NCBI RefSeq assembly: GCF_016802725.1
Contig: NC_052671.1
Location: 24,310,728 to 24,374,727, forward strand
DNA length: 64,000 nt
Reading direction: 5' to 3'
DNA from: Solenopsis invicta
Lineage: Eukaryota > Arthropoda > Insecta > Hymenoptera > Formicidae
Under the pieces are notes generated by a model, which made no database searches, was not told the DNA's origin, and worked only from the letters and a program-made list of their open reading frames with translations. The translations under genes and the position numbers were made by a program. The first letter of the stretch is position 1; each line of letters starts with the position of its first letter. Shown piece after piece: positions 61,251 through 64,000 of this stretch.

Positions 61251-61451
61251 GTAAAATCCATAGATGGGATCTTATTTAGCGAGGGGAACTCCACCCTCGC
61301 CCTGGAGCCTACTCAGGCCGATGTCCGGGGACCATCGGCCCGAGGTAACCATGGGCAAGCGGATCCACCAAGGCGGGGGAAACGGCCCGAGGAGGCCCCG
61401 GACGAGCGCAAGCACCCGCCAGAGACCACCCCGGCCGGGCACCCCCACCCC

Positions 61452-62188
61452 GGCAGCACGCTGCCGATCAACTAAAGACGTTGGCGTCCGAGACACGAAG
61501 CACCGCCCCGCTGTTACACGGAGCGACACCCCGCGCTACGGACGCCACCCTTGGATTTTTTATAGAGGTTTACTCCTCGCAGCCCGGGCGGTAGGCCCAG
61601 GCCACCGGTCCGTCCCGCACGTAATTCCAGCACGTGACGGATTACGGTATACCAGCTCAGTCGCCAGGGTGGCTGAAGTCCCTGAGTCTGCGGCCTACGA
61701 GAGACCGCAGACCCCCTAGCGAGCTCGGGAACCGCAGGAACGCCGCTTCCTGTATCCGGAGTCGCTCCACAGCCTCGGAAGACCACGGATCGACCCCGGA
61801 CCCCTACGGACCCCCCACGTGAAGTGGCAGCAAACTGCCAACCAACTCGAGAAGTTGGCGTCCGCGACGCGGAGCCCAGCACCGCTGTTACACGGCACAG
61901 AACCCCGCGCCACGGACGCCACCCTTGGATTATTTATAGAGGTTTACTCCTCGCGGCCCGGGCGGTGAAGCCCAGGCCCCCGGTCCGTCCCGCACGTAGT
62001 TTCAGCTCGTGACGGATTACGTGTGTCAGCTCGGGCGCCAGGGTCGCTGAAATCACTGAATTTGCGGCCTACGAGAGACCGCAGACCCCCTAGCGAGCTC
62101 GGGGACCGCAGGAACCCCAATTCCTGTATCTGGAGTCGTTCCGTAGCCTCGGGAGGCCCCGAAACGACTCCAGACCCCTACGGGGGAG
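61452..62188 (-). repeat. Two ~370-bp tandem 5' monomers
   Basis: Units 61452-61827 and 61828-62188 share AGACC/GAAGTTGGCGTCCG, GCTGTTACACGG, TATAGAGGTTTACTCCTCGC, GCCTACGAGAGACCGCAGAC and ACCCCTACGG. They are placed at the 5' end on the minus strand, like promoter monomers of some LINEs. Confidence 0.85.
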
Positions 62189-62201
62189 GAGCCATTTACC
62201 C
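62189..62201. repeat. Target site duplication, right side of the 57-62 kb LINE
   Basis: GAGCCATTTACCC, identical to 57179-57191. Confidence 0.92.
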
Positions 62202-63290
62202 CATCCAACATTAGGGAATCAATTTTTTTTCTTATTTTTTAATTGAGAAATTTTCTGGAGTATGCAATTTATCTTAAATCTGAAGAATCTCAACACAATC
62301 ATTCTCCCCATTTTAAACTAGAGGACTAGCAAACCATGGTTTGATGGTTGTTCCCTAATGTAGAGATGGCCTCATTAAACCTCGAGGACGCGTACCTGCT
62401 GGTACCAATTCACTCTTCTCATAGAAAATATCTCAAATTTCAAAACGAAGCGGACATCCGTATTTCTGCAAATTTTAAAGAAGTTTTTAGATGATGGCGG
62501 AATGTTCTAACAGACAAGGACCAATTAAGTCTCATCCTAACGGGTCATTTTGTGTGTAAGATTTATTCTGACGCCTCACGTACGAGCTGGACTGCTTCTT
62601 ATGCCTCAAGTTGGACTCAGGGCTGATGGTTCGACGAAGAGAAGCATCTACATATTAATGCTTTGGAGCTCAGGGTCGCGTTCTAGTGTCGCCGATTGGT
62701 TCGCACAGCACCGGCGGCAGCGATACAACACCGGAATTTGCTTACTCGCTTGATTTTTGTGCTTGCTTGACGAGTGCGTCCACTTAGCATGTGCTTGCAC
62801 CAAGACAAACTGAAATGTTTTGTTTCAGACTTTTGTAAGTGTGAAATCTTTTTAAGAATAAACAACACGACAATTTCGCATAGTAACAAGTTTGGCTAGG
62901 TTTAATATCCCCTACTGTCATTTTTTCAAGAGACATATGGCAGTGGTGTGAAAGCAGAAACTGGTTGGTTGCCTTTACATCACATCCGTCGATAATGTCA
63001 TCGCAGACGAGGAATCTCGGAGCCTATATGCGGATATGGAATGGTCGCTGTCCAATGGAGCTTTTTGGATAATAGTCAGGGAATTTGACTCTTTTAGCAT
63101 CGATCTGTTCACTTCTAACATCAACGCAAAATGCAAGATTTTTATTTCCTGGATCCCAGATCCGGAGTCCTTTGCAATTGACGCGTTTACACTGGACTAA
63201 AGACATTCTACTTTTATGCCTTTTCTTTTCAAGTTCATTTTTAGTATCAACTTTTTTAAATAGATTTGTACAGTGCACATTCAAACTTAA
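62202..63290 (+). pseudogene. DIRS-type reverse transcriptase and RNase H, degraded
   Basis: In successive frames: NLKNLNTIILPHFKLED (62275-62330), MASLNLEDAYLLVPIHSSHR from 62365 (RT motif A region), YSDASRTSWTASYASSW near 62560 and WFDEEKHLHINALELRVAF near 62628 (RNase H). Near 63040-63190 come EWSLSNGAFWIIV, IDLFTSNINAKCKIFISW and PESFAIDAFT. This is the DIRS/Ngaro order. It has many stops and frame changes, and the catalytic RT DD box is not visible. No tyrosine recombinase follows within the window. Confidence 0.75.
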
Positions 63291-64000
63291 TACCAACTAA
63301 CGCAATAAACGTTATTGACAGTTCTCAGGTATTTACGGACACCTATCACATCGGACGACTTGATGACTACATCATTTGGCAGTATTTTTTTAACTGAATT
63401 GAAGGTAGCGGCGGATGATCGATCTAGTAATAATTTCGACGAAAAATCGTACAATAATTGTTGTTACTTAACAAAATATCATATTTTTTTCCGCCACCAA
63501 CGCAGGTACAACGCAATGGTTCCGCCACCAACGCAGGAACAACCTGCGCGCAAGGCGACAGTTTTATTTCTACTCCTTTTTAATCAACCAATATATGAAT
63601 CAGAGAACATTCAATCTAATTATCTGACAAGTTGCTTAAACGTCAATAATAATATTACGTCAATAATAATATTGCTAGTACTCCTATTTCTCACAGTAAC
63701 TCTATTATTGCACTAACAACGAACAATAATACAGATCAACGTTGCCAAACCCTGGCAACTATTCGCGTTTTGCAAATATCCTTTACTACCGAAAGAATTT
63801 TTATTTAGATCTCAGACCGCCTGAAGACATTGGTTCCAGGTCGGTCGCAGCCTTTTTTATCCTTTTCTCGTTTTAAAGATCATAACAACTTATGCATTAG
63901 TACGTTAATTTTTCATTTCTGAGAAATCGCGTTATTTGCCTATCTTTTTGTTACCATCTTTTTGTTGCATAAAAGTCTACACGGAACGGTGGGATTATAG
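63291..64000. other. AT-rich end of window
   Basis: No convincing gene. TCCGCCACCAACGCAGG occurs twice, at 63490-63506 and 63521-63537 (31-bp period). A short hydrophobic frame near 63640-63716 is not supported as a gene. Confidence 0.45.

Larger units (their letters stand above)
57192..62188 (-). mobile_element. ORF1-only R1-clade element, inserted in the DIRS element
   Basis: About 5.0 kb, GC-rich, minus strand, with a T run (A-tail) at 57192-57199 and 13-bp duplications. It contains two 5' monomers, a ~3-kb ORF1 and a ~0.8-kb 3' region. No endonuclease or RT sequence is present. It resembles the ORF1-only 'half-LINE' design. Its 3' UTR differs from the 16.7 and 40 kb LINEs, so it is a separate family. 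Confidence 0.82.
49868..63290 (+). mobile_element. DIRS-type retroelement, decayed, split by two LINEs
   Basis: Three pieces on the plus strand: 49952 to about 50750 (possible gag-like start), about 56580-57178 (pre-RT region) and 62202-63290 (RT and RNase H). The middle and last pieces join cleanly if the R1-clade insertion (13-bp duplication) is removed. The last piece has the DIRS pattern NLKNLN, HFKLED, MASLNLEDAYLLVPIHSSHRKYL and SDAS...WT, ending with IDLFTSNINAK and AIDAFT. No tyrosine recombinase was found, and the link to the 5' piece is less certain. Confidence 0.7.

Overview
The window is eukaryotic, almost certainly arthropod DNA, and most likely from an insect; an ant or other hymenopteran would fit, but that is inference. 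The evidence is the mixture of element types (Ty3/Gypsy LTR, Tc1, R1-clade, I-like and CR1-like LINEs, DIRS), AT-rich spacers, intron-type splice signals and one exon-like piece of an animal fatty acid synthase. I see no rRNA, no CRISPR array and no bacterial operon. Nearly every open frame belongs to a transposable element. The window is a nested transposon block with one small trace of host coding sequence at about 48.3 kb.

1-30.4 kb plus its LTR to 33.45 kb: two copies of one unusual env-bearing Ty3/Gypsy retroelement lie tail to tail. Copy A (plus strand, 1-9.97 kb, 5' end outside the window) and copy B (minus strand, about 33.45-14.66 kb) share the order gag-pro-RT-RNase H-integrase-env-Tudor-Cys-rich 1-Cys-rich 2. 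The env is interrupted in both copies by the same 1,204-bp solo LTR at the same base. Downstream of env lie three accessory ORFs: a 215-aa protein that reads as an extended Tudor domain, and two paralogous cysteine-rich proteins. Env and all three accessory ORFs have a 3' splice-site-like sequence just before the ATG, which suggests a complex, retrovirus-like programme of spliced messages. Both copies are broken. Copy B has a 3,023-bp LTR with a TATA box, a splice donor and 16 copies of a 52-bp repeat, a tRNA-Pro-type primer site, and a gag with six CCHC knuckles. Between the copies sits a 3.7-kb palindromic Tc1 element with one intact DD34E transposase. Copy B also carries a 5'-truncated R1-clade LINE inserted exactly at the Tudor start codon.

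33.5-35.4 kb: AT-rich spacer with two MITE-like elements with long terminal inverted repeats and tRNA-like (SINE-like) pieces. 35.4-48.1 kb: a decayed I-like LINE (plus strand; ORF1, APE, RT, RNase H), split by a 6.5-kb R1-clade LINE on the minus strand with a 13-bp target duplication. 48.30-48.53 kb: an exon-like fragment of the ketoacyl synthase domain of fatty acid synthase with an intact active-site Cys and both splice sites. 48.7-49.0 kb: small foldback repeats.

49.9-63.3 kb: a decayed DIRS-type retroelement (plus strand) split by two LINEs. The first is a CR1-like LINE with both ORFs open, ORF1 carrying a PHD/RING-like finger and lying in the same frame as ORF2 across a single UGA. The second is an R1-clade element on the minus strand that carries a long ORF1 but no ORF2, flanked by a 13-bp target duplication and headed by two tandem 5' monomers. 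The last 0.7 kb is featureless apart from a short direct repeat.

Functionally, the strongest candidate for a new system is the retroelement's 3' accessory module. A Tudor protein is the reader used by Piwi-pathway scaffolds, so a retroelement encoding its own could interfere with or exploit piRNA silencing. This is a hypothesis, not something the sequence proves.
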